From Bifidobacterium breve (GTDB taxonomy: Bacteria > Myxococcota_A > UBA796 > SXON01): a stretch of 38,693 nt of DNA. A model generated the notes under the pieces. That model did no database searches, was not told the DNA's origin, and worked only from the letters and a program-made list of their open reading frames with translations. A program made the position numbers and the translations under genes. The stretch lies in assembly GCA_943328795.2 (NCBI GenBank), contig CALQBK020000026.1, positions 1 through 38,693 of the forward strand. Reading direction: 5' to 3'. The first letter of the stretch is position 1. The number at the start of each line of letters is the position of its first letter. Below are positions 25,191 through 32,708 of this stretch, piece after piece.

Positions 25191-26009
25191 CTAGCCCCTC
25201 AGCGCGAGCACCCTCGAGTAGATGTCGCGCCGGGGCAGCCCGGTCTCGGCGGCCACGACGTCCCGCACCCTGCGGGCGTCCATCCCCTCGGCGAGCAAGG
25301 CGCGGATGCGCTCGTCGGGGTCGATCACCACCGCGGCGCCGCGCCCGACCATCAGCACGACCTCGCCACGCGTCTCCGCGCCCAGCGCGGCTCCCACCTC
25401 GCCCGCGCGCCCGGTGAGCCACTGCTCGTGCGCCTTGGTCAGGTTCCGGGCCACGACAACGTCGCGGCTCGGCCAAACCTCGGCGATCACGGCCAGGGTG
25501 TCCGCCAACCGGCGCGGCGACTCGTAGAACACGAGCGTGCCGTCAAACCCCGCGAGGTCCGCCAACCGCGCACGCAAGCTTGGCTCCGAGGCGGGCAAGA
25601 ACCCGGCGAAGCAAAACTGGTCCGTAGGGAGCCCGCTGCCAACCAACCCAGCGACGAGCGCGCAGGGGCCGGGCACCACGTCGATCGCGAAGCCGGCGGC
25701 GCGGACGAGCGAGACGACCCGGTAGCCGGGGTCGGAGATCAGCGGCGTGCCGGCGTCCGAGACCAAGCCAACGCTGCGGCCAGCGCGCAGGTGCTCGATG
25801 ATCTCGTCGGCGCGGGCTTGCTCGTTGTGGTCGTGGCAGCTGCGGGTGGAGCGGGGGATCGCGTGGTGCCGCAGCAGGTCGGCCGTGACACGCGTGTCCT
25901 CGGCGTAGAGCTCCGCCACGTCGCGCAAGAGGCGCAGCGCACGCAGGCTGATGTCGTCGGCGTCCCCGATGGGCGTTGCGATGATCGAGAGCCGCCCGGG
26001 TTCGGTCAC
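25191..26009 (-). CDS. rsmI: 16S rRNA (cytidine(1402)-2'-O)-methyltransferase
   Basis: The protein is 272 residues, full length for RsmI, a tetrapyrrole-methylase-fold enzyme that uses S-adenosylmethionine to methylate the ribose of C1402 in the decoding centre. Seen: LSIIATPIGDADDISLRAL at the N-terminus, the LVSDAGTPLISDPGY motif and VVPGPCAL. All are diagnostic. The GTG start at 26009 overlaps the stop of exbD (GTGA), so it is translated by coupling. It is the last gene of the long row starting at dusB. Confidence 0.97.
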   Translation of the reverse strand: MTEPGRLSIIATPIGDADDISLRALRLLRDVAELYAEDTRVTADLLRHHAIPRSTRSCHDHNEQARADEIIEHLRAGRSVGLVSDAGTPLISDPGYRVVSLVRAAGFAIDVVPGPCALVAGLVGSGLPTDQFCFAGFLPASEPSLRARLADLAGFDGTLVFYESPRRLADTLAVIAEVWPSRDVVVARNLTKAHEQWLTGRAGEVGAALGAETRGEVVLMVGRGAAVVIDPDERIRALLAEGMDARRVRDVVAAETGLPRRDIYSRVLALRG

Positions 26010-26479
26010 CGTGCGGCGCGGCTCGCGAGCGCGATGTCGGTCAGCCCGGCGGTGCGGCAGCGCGCGATGACCTTCATGATCAGGTCGTAGGTCGCGGCTT
26101 CGTCGCCACGGATGACGACGCGGGTGATGTTGCCGGCCGCCTTCACGGACGCGAGCTTCTCTCCGAGCGTGTCCATCGTCACCTCGTCCGAGTCCACGAA
26201 CAACGTGCCGTCGGGCAGGATCGAGATCACGACGTCCTTCGGCACCAGCGGCGAGTCGCCTGTCCCCTGGGGCGTCTGCACCTGGAGCGCGCGCTCGGAT
26301 TGCAAGCCCTTCGTCTGGCTCGACGCCTTCTCGGCCTCGACCATCGAGCTGGACACCACCATGAAGATGATGAGCAGCACGAGGAAGATGTCGGTCAGCG
26401 GCGTGATGTTGATCTCGGCGAAGATCGCCTCGTCATCCTCGCCGGTCCCGCCGTCGCTACTTTGCGGCGCTGCCTGCAT
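26006..26479 (-). CDS. exbD: ExbD/TolR family protein
   Basis: The protein is 157 residues. A short cytoplasmic N-terminus is followed by INITPLTDIFLVLLIIFMVV, the single membrane helix with the proton-path Asp30 of ExbD/TolR, then a periplasmic domain (DVVISILPDGTLFVDSDEV... and the late RVVIRGDEAATYDLIMKVI segment). With ExbB it forms a proton-driven motor in the inner membrane that powers TonB- or Tol-type envelope work. It overlaps exbB by 23 bases at its 5' end and rsmI by four at its 3' end. No tonB, tolA, tolB or pal is in the window, so its partner is unknown. Confidence 0.93.
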   Translation of the reverse strand: MQAAPQSSDGGTGEDDEAIFAEINITPLTDIFLVLLIIFMVVSSSMVEAEKASSQTKGLQSERALQVQTPQGTGDSPLVPKDVVISILPDGTLFVDSDEVTMDTLGEKLASVKAAGNITRVVIRGDEAATYDLIMKVIARCRTAGLTDIALASRAAR

Positions 26480-27173
26480 TCTGGCCCTCGACGGGGATGT
26501 GGGTGGGGCTGCCCTGCGGCGCGACGCTGGCAGCGGGGCCCGGCGTGGCCGCGCGGACCCGGATCAGCTCGAGCGCCTCGTCTGTCGAGTACGCGAGCCG
26601 CCGAGCGATGGAGCCAGCGAGGTTCTGCAGCAGGTTGAACAGGATGACCGCCTCGAGGGCGACGAACAGGCCGACCGCCGTGGCGATCAGCGCCTGGGAG
26701 ATGCCGGAGGACACCACCGCGAAGCCGCCTTGACCGCTCTCGCCGATGGCGCGGAAGCTCCCCATGACGCCGACTACGGTGCCGAGCAAGCCGACGAACG
26801 GCATCAGCGCCCCGGTGGTGCCGAGGATCCAGAGCCAAGCCTTGTAGGCCGCGACCGCGCGCCGTTGCTCGCGCGCCATCGCCATCCCTGGCTCGCCCTG
26901 GACCTTGCCGAGCGCGCGGTCCAGGCCGGCGATGAAGACGTCCCGGATCGGCGCACCGACCGACCGACAGCCCTGGCGGGCGTCGTCGAAGCGGCCGGCC
27001 CGCAGCGGCGTCAGCACGCGGGTCTCGACGCTCCGGATCGCCCAGAGGCCGCGGAGCATCATCAGGAGGCGCTCCAGGGCGACCGCGACGGCGAACACCG
27101 AGGTGAGCACCATCAGGATCATCAACGGATCTTCTTGCAAGTGGGCGAGCAAGAGCTCGAAGGTAGAGGACAT
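26457..27173 (-). CDS. exbB: ExbB/TolQ family proton channel protein
   Basis: The protein is 238 residues from ATG 27173. It has three membrane helices in the ExbB/TolQ pattern: one near the N-terminus (MILMVLTSVFAVAVAL), then a cytoplasmic loop with REQRRAVAAYKAWLWILGTTGALMPFVGLLGTV-type order, and a last pair with the conserved GISQALIATAVGLFVAL motif (proton-path Thr). The short C-terminal tail is Ala/Pro-rich. A frame extension to 27230 is rejected because the added residues are Arg/Gly/Pro-rich and overlap the gap to tsaD. It forms the motor complex with the ExbD-like protein encoded directly downstream. Confidence 0.94.
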   Translation of the reverse strand: MSSTFELLLAHLQEDPLMILMVLTSVFAVAVALERLLMMLRGLWAIRSVETRVLTPLRAGRFDDARQGCRSVGAPIRDVFIAGLDRALGKVQGEPGMAMAREQRRAVAAYKAWLWILGTTGALMPFVGLLGTVVGVMGSFRAIGESGQGGFAVVSSGISQALIATAVGLFVALEAVILFNLLQNLAGSIARRLAYSTDEALELIRVRAATPGPAASVAPQGSPTHIPVEGQNAGSAAK

Positions 27174-27240
27174 CGCCGACCCGCTTAGCTCAAAACGGCC
27201 GGGGCCGCCGGGCGGTCTCGCCCGGCGCACCGACCAGCGG

Positions 27241-28251
27241 CTACGCCCCGGGCGACCAGGGCGACCGGGCGGTGCGGTCGAGCGTGTCGGACGGCGCCCC
27301 GGAGAGCAGCTTCAGGCGGCCGAGGTGCGCGATCATCGCGGCGTTGTCCGTGCAACGTCCGCGCGGCGGGAGCACGACGCGGAGGCCGAGCGCGCCGAGC
27401 CCCGCGCGGATCCCCGAGTTGGCAGCGGCCCCGCCGCCGGCCGTGACCTCGCGGATGTCACCTTGCGTCGCGGCGGCGCGGACGCGGCTGCACACGACAT
27501 CGACCACCGCCTGCTGGAACGACGCGCACACGTCGGCCGGCGCGAGGTTGGGCTGGCGCTCGAGCGCAGCCCGCACCGCGGTCTTGAGGCCGGAGAAGCT
27601 CATGTCATCCACCGGCTGGCGCACGCCGTCCAGCACGCGGGCGAGGCGGGGCCTCGGGAACGCGATCGCGGCGGGGTCTCCGAGCGCCGCCAGGCGGTCC
27701 ACGGCCGGGCCCCCCGGGTACCCGAGCCCGAGCATCCGCGCGACCTTGTCGTAGGCCTCGCCGACGGCGTCGTCCACGGTCTCCGAGACGACCGTGTAGT
27801 CCGAGAGCCCACGCACCGCGTAGAGCGTCGTGTGGCCACCACTGACGACCAGCGAGAGGAACGGGAACGCCGGCGGCTCGGGCTCCATCAGGCCGGACAG
27901 CAAGTGCGCCTCGAGGTGGTTGACCCCGATGAACGGCACGCCCCAGCCGAGCGACGCCCCCTTCGCGTAGCAGAGGCCGACGAGCACCGCGCCCATCAAG
28001 CCCGGCCCCGCGGTCACTGCGATCGCGTCCGGGCGCTGAACCCCCGCCTGCGCCAGCGCGGCCCGCACGACGGGGACGACCTGGGACGCGTGGGCCCGGC
28101 TCGCGAGCTCGGGGACGACGCCGCCGTACTTCGCGTGGAGGTCCTGGCTCCAGACGACGTCCGAGCGCACGCCGCTGCCGTCGACCACCGCGGCGGCGGT
28201 GTCATCGCACGACGTCTCGATCCCGAGGACGACGAGCGCGTCACGGGGCAT
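27241..28251 (-). CDS. tsaD: tRNA N6-adenosine threonylcarbamoyltransferase
   Basis: The protein is 336 residues. TsaD transfers the threonylcarbamoyl group to A37 of ANN-decoding tRNAs (t6A). Seen: LGIETSCDDTAAAVV at the start, VVPELASRAHASQVVP, the metal-binding NHLEAHL (His112, His116), the SGGHT phosphate loop, GYPGGP and the late CTDNAAMIA with Asp302. All are diagnostic of the ASKHA-fold family. It lies within a minus-strand row with dusB and rsmI, so three RNA modification enzymes share one region. ATG 28251 gives the usual N-terminus. Confidence 0.97.
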   Translation of the reverse strand: MPRDALVVLGIETSCDDTAAAVVDGSGVRSDVVWSQDLHAKYGGVVPELASRAHASQVVPVVRAALAQAGVQRPDAIAVTAGPGLMGAVLVGLCYAKGASLGWGVPFIGVNHLEAHLLSGLMEPEPPAFPFLSLVVSGGHTTLYAVRGLSDYTVVSETVDDAVGEAYDKVARMLGLGYPGGPAVDRLAALGDPAAIAFPRPRLARVLDGVRQPVDDMSFSGLKTAVRAALERQPNLAPADVCASFQQAVVDVVCSRVRAAATQGDIREVTAGGGAAANSGIRAGLGALGLRVVLPPRGRCTDNAAMIAHLGRLKLLSGAPSDTLDRTARSPWSPGA

Positions 28252-28298
28252 AGGCGGTCACCATGGTGGCGCCGTATCGCGGGCCGGCCCGCGCGGTC

Positions 28299-28326
28299 TC
28301 GGTCCCGCCGTCTTCGGCGGGACCGA
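28299..28326. other. Perfect 12-base-pair hairpin between tsaD and upstream gene
   Basis: Two perfectly complementary 12-base arms (28299-28310 and 28315-28326) enclose a four-base loop. It is in the 101-base gap upstream of tsaD and downstream of the 656-residue protein gene. There is no T-run on either strand, so it is not a classical terminator; RNA processing, attenuation or a protein-binding site are possible. A 12-base palindrome lies next to it at 28280-28291. Confidence 0.75.
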
Positions 28327-28352
28327 ACCGTGGGCGAATCTGGCCGGTGCAC

Positions 28353-30323
28353 TCACCCGCCAGCTTCGCCGAAGGGCCGCCCTTGGCGGAGCTCGCCCCA
28401 GCGCCCGAGCAGCAGCGCCAGCGCCCCGCCGGCGCCCTCGGCGCGGAGCCACGCCGCGGCCTGGCGGAGGGGCTCGAACGGGTCCGGGGCGTCCACCGTC
28501 TGGGCGATCGCGCCCTCGGCAACCGCGAACGGGAGGCCCGCGGCCTGGCCGGCGAGCTGCAGGCGAAGGCCGAGCGCACCCGCCGGCTGGCCGAGCGCGA
28601 GCGCGATGCCGATCCGCATCGAGAGGCCGACCGTGGTGTCGTCCAACTCCAGCGCAGCAGCGGCGAGCGCAGGCTTGCCTTCCCGGAGCGCGATGCCCGG
28701 GATCAACGCCGGGGGCGCCGCTGCCCGCGCAGCCTCGAAGCGGGCGGACAGCAAGGAGTCCCGGGCGGCGTCCATCTCGGCGTCCGCCTCGCGGGGCAAT
28801 GTCTCCGGCGCGAGCGCCCGGGCGAGGGCGTCCAGCGCGGCCGTGCGGGCAAGGTCCGCGCCCTCGCGCACGGCCACCGCTTCCCAGGAGAGCGCGGTGA
28901 TGGCGTCCTCGTCCACCTCGGACTCGAGCGCGCGCCCCACGCGGACCAGGCGCCGCGCGACGCGCACCAGGGCAGCGTCACCAGCGCGAATGGCCTCCAG
29001 CGCCGTCGGTCGAGGGACGCCCGCGGCCACTGCGGCGAACGCGGCCGCGGCGAGCTCGAGCTGGGCGAGCCCGAGCGCGTCCAGCAGCCCGTTCATCCGG
29101 GTAAACAAGGGCTCGAGGCGGTGCGGTCCGGGCAGCTCGCCGGTGTACGCCTCCAAGATGCGGTCGATCGCCGCGGTCCCGTCTACGTCGTCCACGACAG
29201 CGTCGTGGGCCACCCAGGGCTCGAGCTGCGGGATCTCCACGAGGCGCGCGGCGAGCGCCAACGCGTCGCGGGCGCCAGGGTGAGGCTCGGGCAACACATC
29301 GGGCTCGGTCTCGGCCGGCTCGGTCGCCATCACGAGCGTGAACAACGCGACTGCGCCGAGCGTCCCGACCTCCAGGCGGTCAGCAGCCTGCTCCGCCACG
29401 GCCCGGGCGTTGACGCAGAGCCGCGCCTCCAGCACCGACTCCCAGTCGTCGCGGTTGGGCAGCCTACCCAGCAAGACCGACAAGCCGTGCAGCGCGCGCG
29501 CCGTCGCGCCCGAGAACCCCATCTGCCGCGGCGCCATTGCCGAGCCCGCGCCGGCCAGCGTCCACGCCAACCGGCGCGCGTCCCGAGCCTCCGCGTGCGT
29601 CGCCAACAGCGCAATCGCGGCCCGCGCGCGCCCGAACGGCGTGTCGAGCCCCTCCTCGAGCTCCTCCGGCTCGAAGCTGGGCCGACAGAGCGCGGTCGGG
29701 TCTCGCAGCCCTCGTCCGAGCAAGTCCCGCGACCACGGCGCCCGCCCGAGCTCGCGCCGCGCCTCGTCGAGCCAGGTCCCCTCGCCCTGCGGCGCCGGCG
29801 GGGCGGGGTCGTCCACGCCGCCGAACGGCAAGTCCTCCGGCTCCGGCAGGGACGGCATCGGCCGCCACCGCCCGGTGACGGCGGGCCCAGCTTCCTCGTC
29901 GGCGTCGCCGTCCCCCCCGAAGAATTTCCCCATCGCCCAGGGGCTCGCCCCCGGCGCGCCCGACGGCCCCGAGAAGCTCGGCAAGATCGCCTGGACCTCC
30001 GTCTCCAGGTCTTGCTCCTGCTCTTGCTCCTGCTCTTGCTCCTGCTCCTCGTCGGACTCCTGCCCTTGCCCGTCCACGGCCGTGGCGTTCGTCGAGCCCG
30101 TGGTGGTCTCCGAGCCCGCCTTCAACAGCTCCTGCAGCGCGTCGTTGCCAAGCTGGGGCGCGAGCTGGGCAGCGAGGTCCGCGTCAATCCCGCCCTCGGC
30201 CTTTTGCAGCGCGCGTTGGACTTCCGGCCGGTTGAGCTCGGCCGCCAGGTCCGCCCGCTTCGAAGGCGGTGCCTTGGCGATCATCTCCTTCGGATCGGGG
30301 CGCTTTTGCCGATCCGTGGACAT
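28353..30323 (-). CDS. Large Ala-rich protein of unknown function with Glu-Gln repeat
   Basis: The protein is 656 residues with no signal peptide. Residues about 8-68 are helical and contain LAAQLAPQLGNDALQELLKAG, which resembles the LxxxLGNxAL segment seen in proteins linked to extracellular contractile injection systems; this is a weak resemblance. Next is a low-complexity acidic region with a Glu-Gln run (about residues 92-105), then a Pro-rich segment, then ~450 residues of alpha-helical, Ala/Leu-rich sequence without recognised domain. It shares an ATGA overlap with the gene upstream (30323-30841), so the two are probably made together. No injection-system genes are nearby. A real gene, since codon use is coherent throughout. 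Confidence 0.82.
   Translation of the reverse strand: MSTDRQKRPDPKEMIAKAPPSKRADLAAELNRPEVQRALQKAEGGIDADLAAQLAPQLGNDALQELLKAGSETTTGSTNATAVDGQGQESDEEQEQEQEQEQEQDLETEVQAILPSFSGPSGAPGASPWAMGKFFGGDGDADEEAGPAVTGRWRPMPSLPEPEDLPFGGVDDPAPPAPQGEGTWLDEARRELGRAPWSRDLLGRGLRDPTALCRPSFEPEELEEGLDTPFGRARAAIALLATHAEARDARRLAWTLAGAGSAMAPRQMGFSGATARALHGLSVLLGRLPNRDDWESVLEARLCVNARAVAEQAADRLEVGTLGAVALFTLVMATEPAETEPDVLPEPHPGARDALALAARLVEIPQLEPWVAHDAVVDDVDGTAAIDRILEAYTGELPGPHRLEPLFTRMNGLLDALGLAQLELAAAAFAAVAAGVPRPTALEAIRAGDAALVRVARRLVRVGRALESEVDEDAITALSWEAVAVREGADLARTAALDALARALAPETLPREADAEMDAARDSLLSARFEAARAAAPPALIPGIALREGKPALAAAALELDDTTVGLSMRIGIALALGQPAGALGLRLQLAGQAAGLPFAVAEGAIAQTVDAPDPFEPLRQAAAWLRAEGAGGALALLLGRWGELRQGRPFGEAGG
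30012..30047. repeat. Three tandem copies of a 12-base unit
   Basis: The unit TTGCTCCTGCTC occurs three times without mismatch and encodes, on the minus strand, the Glu-Gln run of the large unknown protein. Being in-frame (12 bases), copy-number changes would only alter the linker length. Confidence 0.9.
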
Positions 30324-30841
30324 CAGGCCCGCCGGCAGCCGGCGAGGATCAACAGCGGGCGGACGCCGAGCGCGTGGATCGTGCCGGCCACGTAGTACTC
30401 GCGCACCGCCGAGTAGATGAGCCTGTCGTGGAGCTGGTCGAGGATCGCGAGCCCGCCCGCGCCGCTAACGAGCGCGTCTGCGACGTCCTCGGGGGTGTTC
30501 ACGCGGGGCGCGGGGCCGTCCGCCCGCCAGTGCTCGGGCGCCCGTCGCCGGATGATGAGCCCCACCGCGCGATCATCGAGCCGGGTGTCGGGCGGCGTAG
30601 CGAGGACAGCGCAGAGCTGGGCCATGTCGCCGGCGAGCCACCACCCGACGGCCGAGAAGTCCTCCTGGCCGTCCCGGATGGCCGCGCCGAGCAGGATCTC
30701 GATCCGGTGCGCGTCGTCGAGGCCCGGCAAGGCGTCCAACGCCGCGGCGGCGTCGCCCGCGGCCAACGCGTGGCGCACCGCGATCGCGGCCTGGCCGTAG
30801 CGATCGAGCAAGCCGCCCTGGGGATCGTCCGTCGTGCTCAC
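30323..30841 (-). CDS. Hypothetical protein, coupled to the 656-residue protein
   Basis: The protein is 172 residues from a GTG start that overlaps the stop of the SDR gene (GTGA). Its own stop overlaps the ATG of the large unknown protein (ATGA). It is alpha-helical and Ala/Leu/Asp-rich (AAIAVRHALAAGDAAAALDAL), with no signal peptide and no recognised family. The helical composition recalls its downstream neighbour, so the two may form one complex; this is inference from coupling alone. Confidence 0.8.
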   Translation of the reverse strand: MSTTDDPQGGLLDRYGQAAIAVRHALAAGDAAAALDALPGLDDAHRIEILLGAAIRDGQEDFSAVGWWLAGDMAQLCAVLATPPDTRLDDRAVGLIIRRRAPEHWRADGPAPRVNTPEDVADALVSGAGGLAILDQLHDRLIYSAVREYYVAGTIHALGVRPLLILAGCRRA

Positions 30842-31524
30842 CAGGGCAAGACCTCGCCGTTCGCGTGCAGGAACGCAGCGCCCGACGTCTCCGGCGTGAC
30901 CTCGTCGATGCGCGCGACCAGGCCGCGGGCGGCGACGTCCGGGGTGATGTCGCCGCGCCCGCCAGTCAAGTCCGTGCGCACGAACCCGGGGTGGAGCACC
31001 ACTACCATCACGCCGTCGGGCGAGAGGTCACGGGCCAAGTTCACGAAGGCCATGTTCGCGGCGGCCTTCGAGATCCGGTAGCCGTACGACCCGCCCGTGC
31101 TGTTGTCCCCGACGGACCCGCGCCGCGAGGTGATGACCGCGAGCCGCGAGCCCTCGCCAAGCAGCTGAATCAGCGCGGTCGCGACCCGGAGCGGGCCGAT
31201 CGCGTTGACCTCGAGCTGCTGCTGGATGCGCTCGAATGCGTCCGCCCGGCCAGCGCCGACCAGGTCGGGCAGGTGCTCCCGGGACAGCGCCCCTGCGTTC
31301 ACGACGACGATGTCGAGGCGGGTCACGCCCGCGCCGCGGAGCCTGTCGGGGAGACCGAGGCAGCTCGCGTCGTCCAGCAGGTCCACGCCGGGCAGCACGG
31401 TCGCGCCGGGGATCGCGAGCTCGGCGCGAGAGGTCGCCCACACCTGGTCGCCGGCCGCGACGTAAGCATCCACCAACGCCCGGCCGATCCCGCGCGTGCC
31501 ACCGATGACGAGGACAGTTCGCAT
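30838..31524 (-). CDS. Short-chain dehydrogenase/reductase, C-factor-like
   Basis: The protein is 228 residues with a classical SDR Rossmann fold. Visible: the nucleotide motif GGTRGIG (8-14), VVNAG, catalytic Ser in ITSRRGS, and the YGYRISKAA motif with Tyr and Lys, followed by LHPGFVRTDL. Length, NSTGGSYGYRISKAA and PGFVRTDL make it similar to the C-factor/sniffer-type SDRs, the group that includes CsgA of Myxococcus; that group role is not proven here. Substrate unknown; cytoplasmic. It follows dusB after 18 bases and overlaps the next gene by four. Confidence 0.9.
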   Translation of the reverse strand: MRTVLVIGGTRGIGRALVDAYVAAGDQVWATSRAELAIPGATVLPGVDLLDDASCLGLPDRLRGAGVTRLDIVVVNAGALSREHLPDLVGAGRADAFERIQQQLEVNAIGPLRVATALIQLLGEGSRLAVITSRRGSVGDNSTGGSYGYRISKAAANMAFVNLARDLSPDGVMVVVLHPGFVRTDLTGGRGDITPDVAARGLVARIDEVTPETSGAAFLHANGEVLPW

Positions 31525-31542
31525 TCGGGGCTTGTAATCGGG

Positions 31543-32622
31543 TCAGCCGGCGAGCGCGGCGTCCGTGGCGTCTGGCACCAGGCGTTCCCGGGTCGAGCCC
31601 CCGCGCGCCTGCCACTCCGCCAAGTGGTCGAAGTAGAGGTTCACCGCAGTGATCGCCTCCTCGACCGTCTGGGAGCGCAGGATAGTCGTCCGGAGCTCGC
31701 TCGAGTAGGGCAGGCCGTGGGTGAAGTAGTTCGAGATCTTCTTCATCCGGCCAAGCGCGCCACGGTCGGTGCGGAACCAGGCCCGGCAGCTCTCGTAGTA
31801 GTCGATGAGGACACGGCGCTTCTCCTCGGGCGTGACCTCGGTCAGCTCGTGCCCGAGCATCTGCGCGCGCACCTGCTGGAACACCCAGGGGTTCTTGATC
31901 GCGCCGCGGCCGATCATCACGCCGTCGACGCCGGTGTCGGCGAACATCGCCTTCGCGCTCTCGAAGTCCAAGATGTCGCCATTGCCGATCACGGGGATGC
32001 GCAGCCGGGCCTTGGTCTCGGCGATCTTGTCCACGGCGCGGGTGCCGCTGTACAGGTCCGCGCGAGTGCGCCAGTGGATGGTGATGGCCTCTACGCCCTC
32101 TTCCTGGCACATCCACGCGATGTCGGGGCAGTTGCGCTGGGTGGAGTCGAAGCCAGACCGCATCTTGACCGTGAGCGGGATCGTGATCGCCGCCCGCACC
32201 GCGCGCACGATCTGCTCGGCGAGCTCGGGATCCTTGAGCAGCGCCGAGCCCCCGGAGTGCGCGCAGACCTTCTTCGACGGGCAGCCGAAGTTCAGGTCGC
32301 AGATGTCCGCGCCCAGGTCCTGGACGATCTTCGCAGCCTCCGCCATCGCGGTCGGGTTTCGCCCGTAGATCTGGATCGCGACGGGGTGCTCGTCGGGGTC
32401 GATCCGGGCCATCTCCTCCATCTTGTCGGCCCCGCGGCGCAGGCCCTCGGACGCGATGAACTCGGTCACGGTCAGGCCAGCGCCCCCGATCTTGCGGATC
32501 AACCTGCGGAACGTGAGATCGGTCACGCCCTCCATCGGCGCGAGCACGAGGTTCGGCTCGATCCGGATGTTCCGGACCGAGTAGGCGAGGGGCATGCCAG
32601 CGAGAGGTTGGACGGCGTCCAT
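31543..32622 (-). CDS. dusB: tRNA-dihydrouridine synthase (DusB-like)
   Basis: The protein is 359 residues. Dus enzymes use FMN and NADPH to reduce uridines in tRNA D-loops. Seen: VLAPMEGVTDLTFRRL at the N-terminus, catalytic Cys114 in NFGCPSKKV, VKMRSGFD, the IPVIGNGDI strand, and GVMIGRGAIKNPWVF, all in family order with a C-terminal helical domain. The NFGCPSKKV and GRGAIKNPW forms fit the DusB subgroup best, but sub-group assignment is by eye. It is the first gene of the minus-strand row; ATG 32622 lacks a strong Shine-Dalgarno. Confidence 0.92.
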   Translation of the reverse strand: MDAVQPLAGMPLAYSVRNIRIEPNLVLAPMEGVTDLTFRRLIRKIGGAGLTVTEFIASEGLRRGADKMEEMARIDPDEHPVAIQIYGRNPTAMAEAAKIVQDLGADICDLNFGCPSKKVCAHSGGSALLKDPELAEQIVRAVRAAITIPLTVKMRSGFDSTQRNCPDIAWMCQEEGVEAITIHWRTRADLYSGTRAVDKIAETKARLRIPVIGNGDILDFESAKAMFADTGVDGVMIGRGAIKNPWVFQQVRAQMLGHELTEVTPEEKRRVLIDYYESCRAWFRTDRGALGRMKKISNYFTHGLPYSSELRTTILRSQTVEEAITAVNLYFDHLAEWQARGGSTRERLVPDATDAALAG

Positions 32623-32653
32623 CCGCGCGTTGTGACCGGGAAACCGGCGCCTG

Positions 32654-32681
32654 TCAACTCCCCTCAGGGGAGGTTTGTTGA
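32654..32681. other. Interrupted inverted repeat between divergent genes
   Basis: Nested arms TCAAC/GTTGA and TCCCC/GGGGA form an interrupted palindrome in the short space between the divergent dusB and HEAT-lipoprotein genes. The site could bind a regulator or form an RNA hairpin in the 5' leader of the rightward gene. Confidence 0.5.
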
Positions 32682-32708
32682 TAAAGCCCGCGCCCGCTCG
32701 GAGTACGC

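Noticed and set aside
26905-29283. 792-codon rightward frame over exbB, tsaD and the large unknown gene
   Set aside because: It crosses three genes, is Arg/Ser/Ala-rich and has no recognisable domain; the minus-strand genes explain the DNA.
30012-30047. CRISPR-like repeats
   Set aside because: The 12-base units are contiguous, without spacers, and encode a Glu-Gln run in frame.
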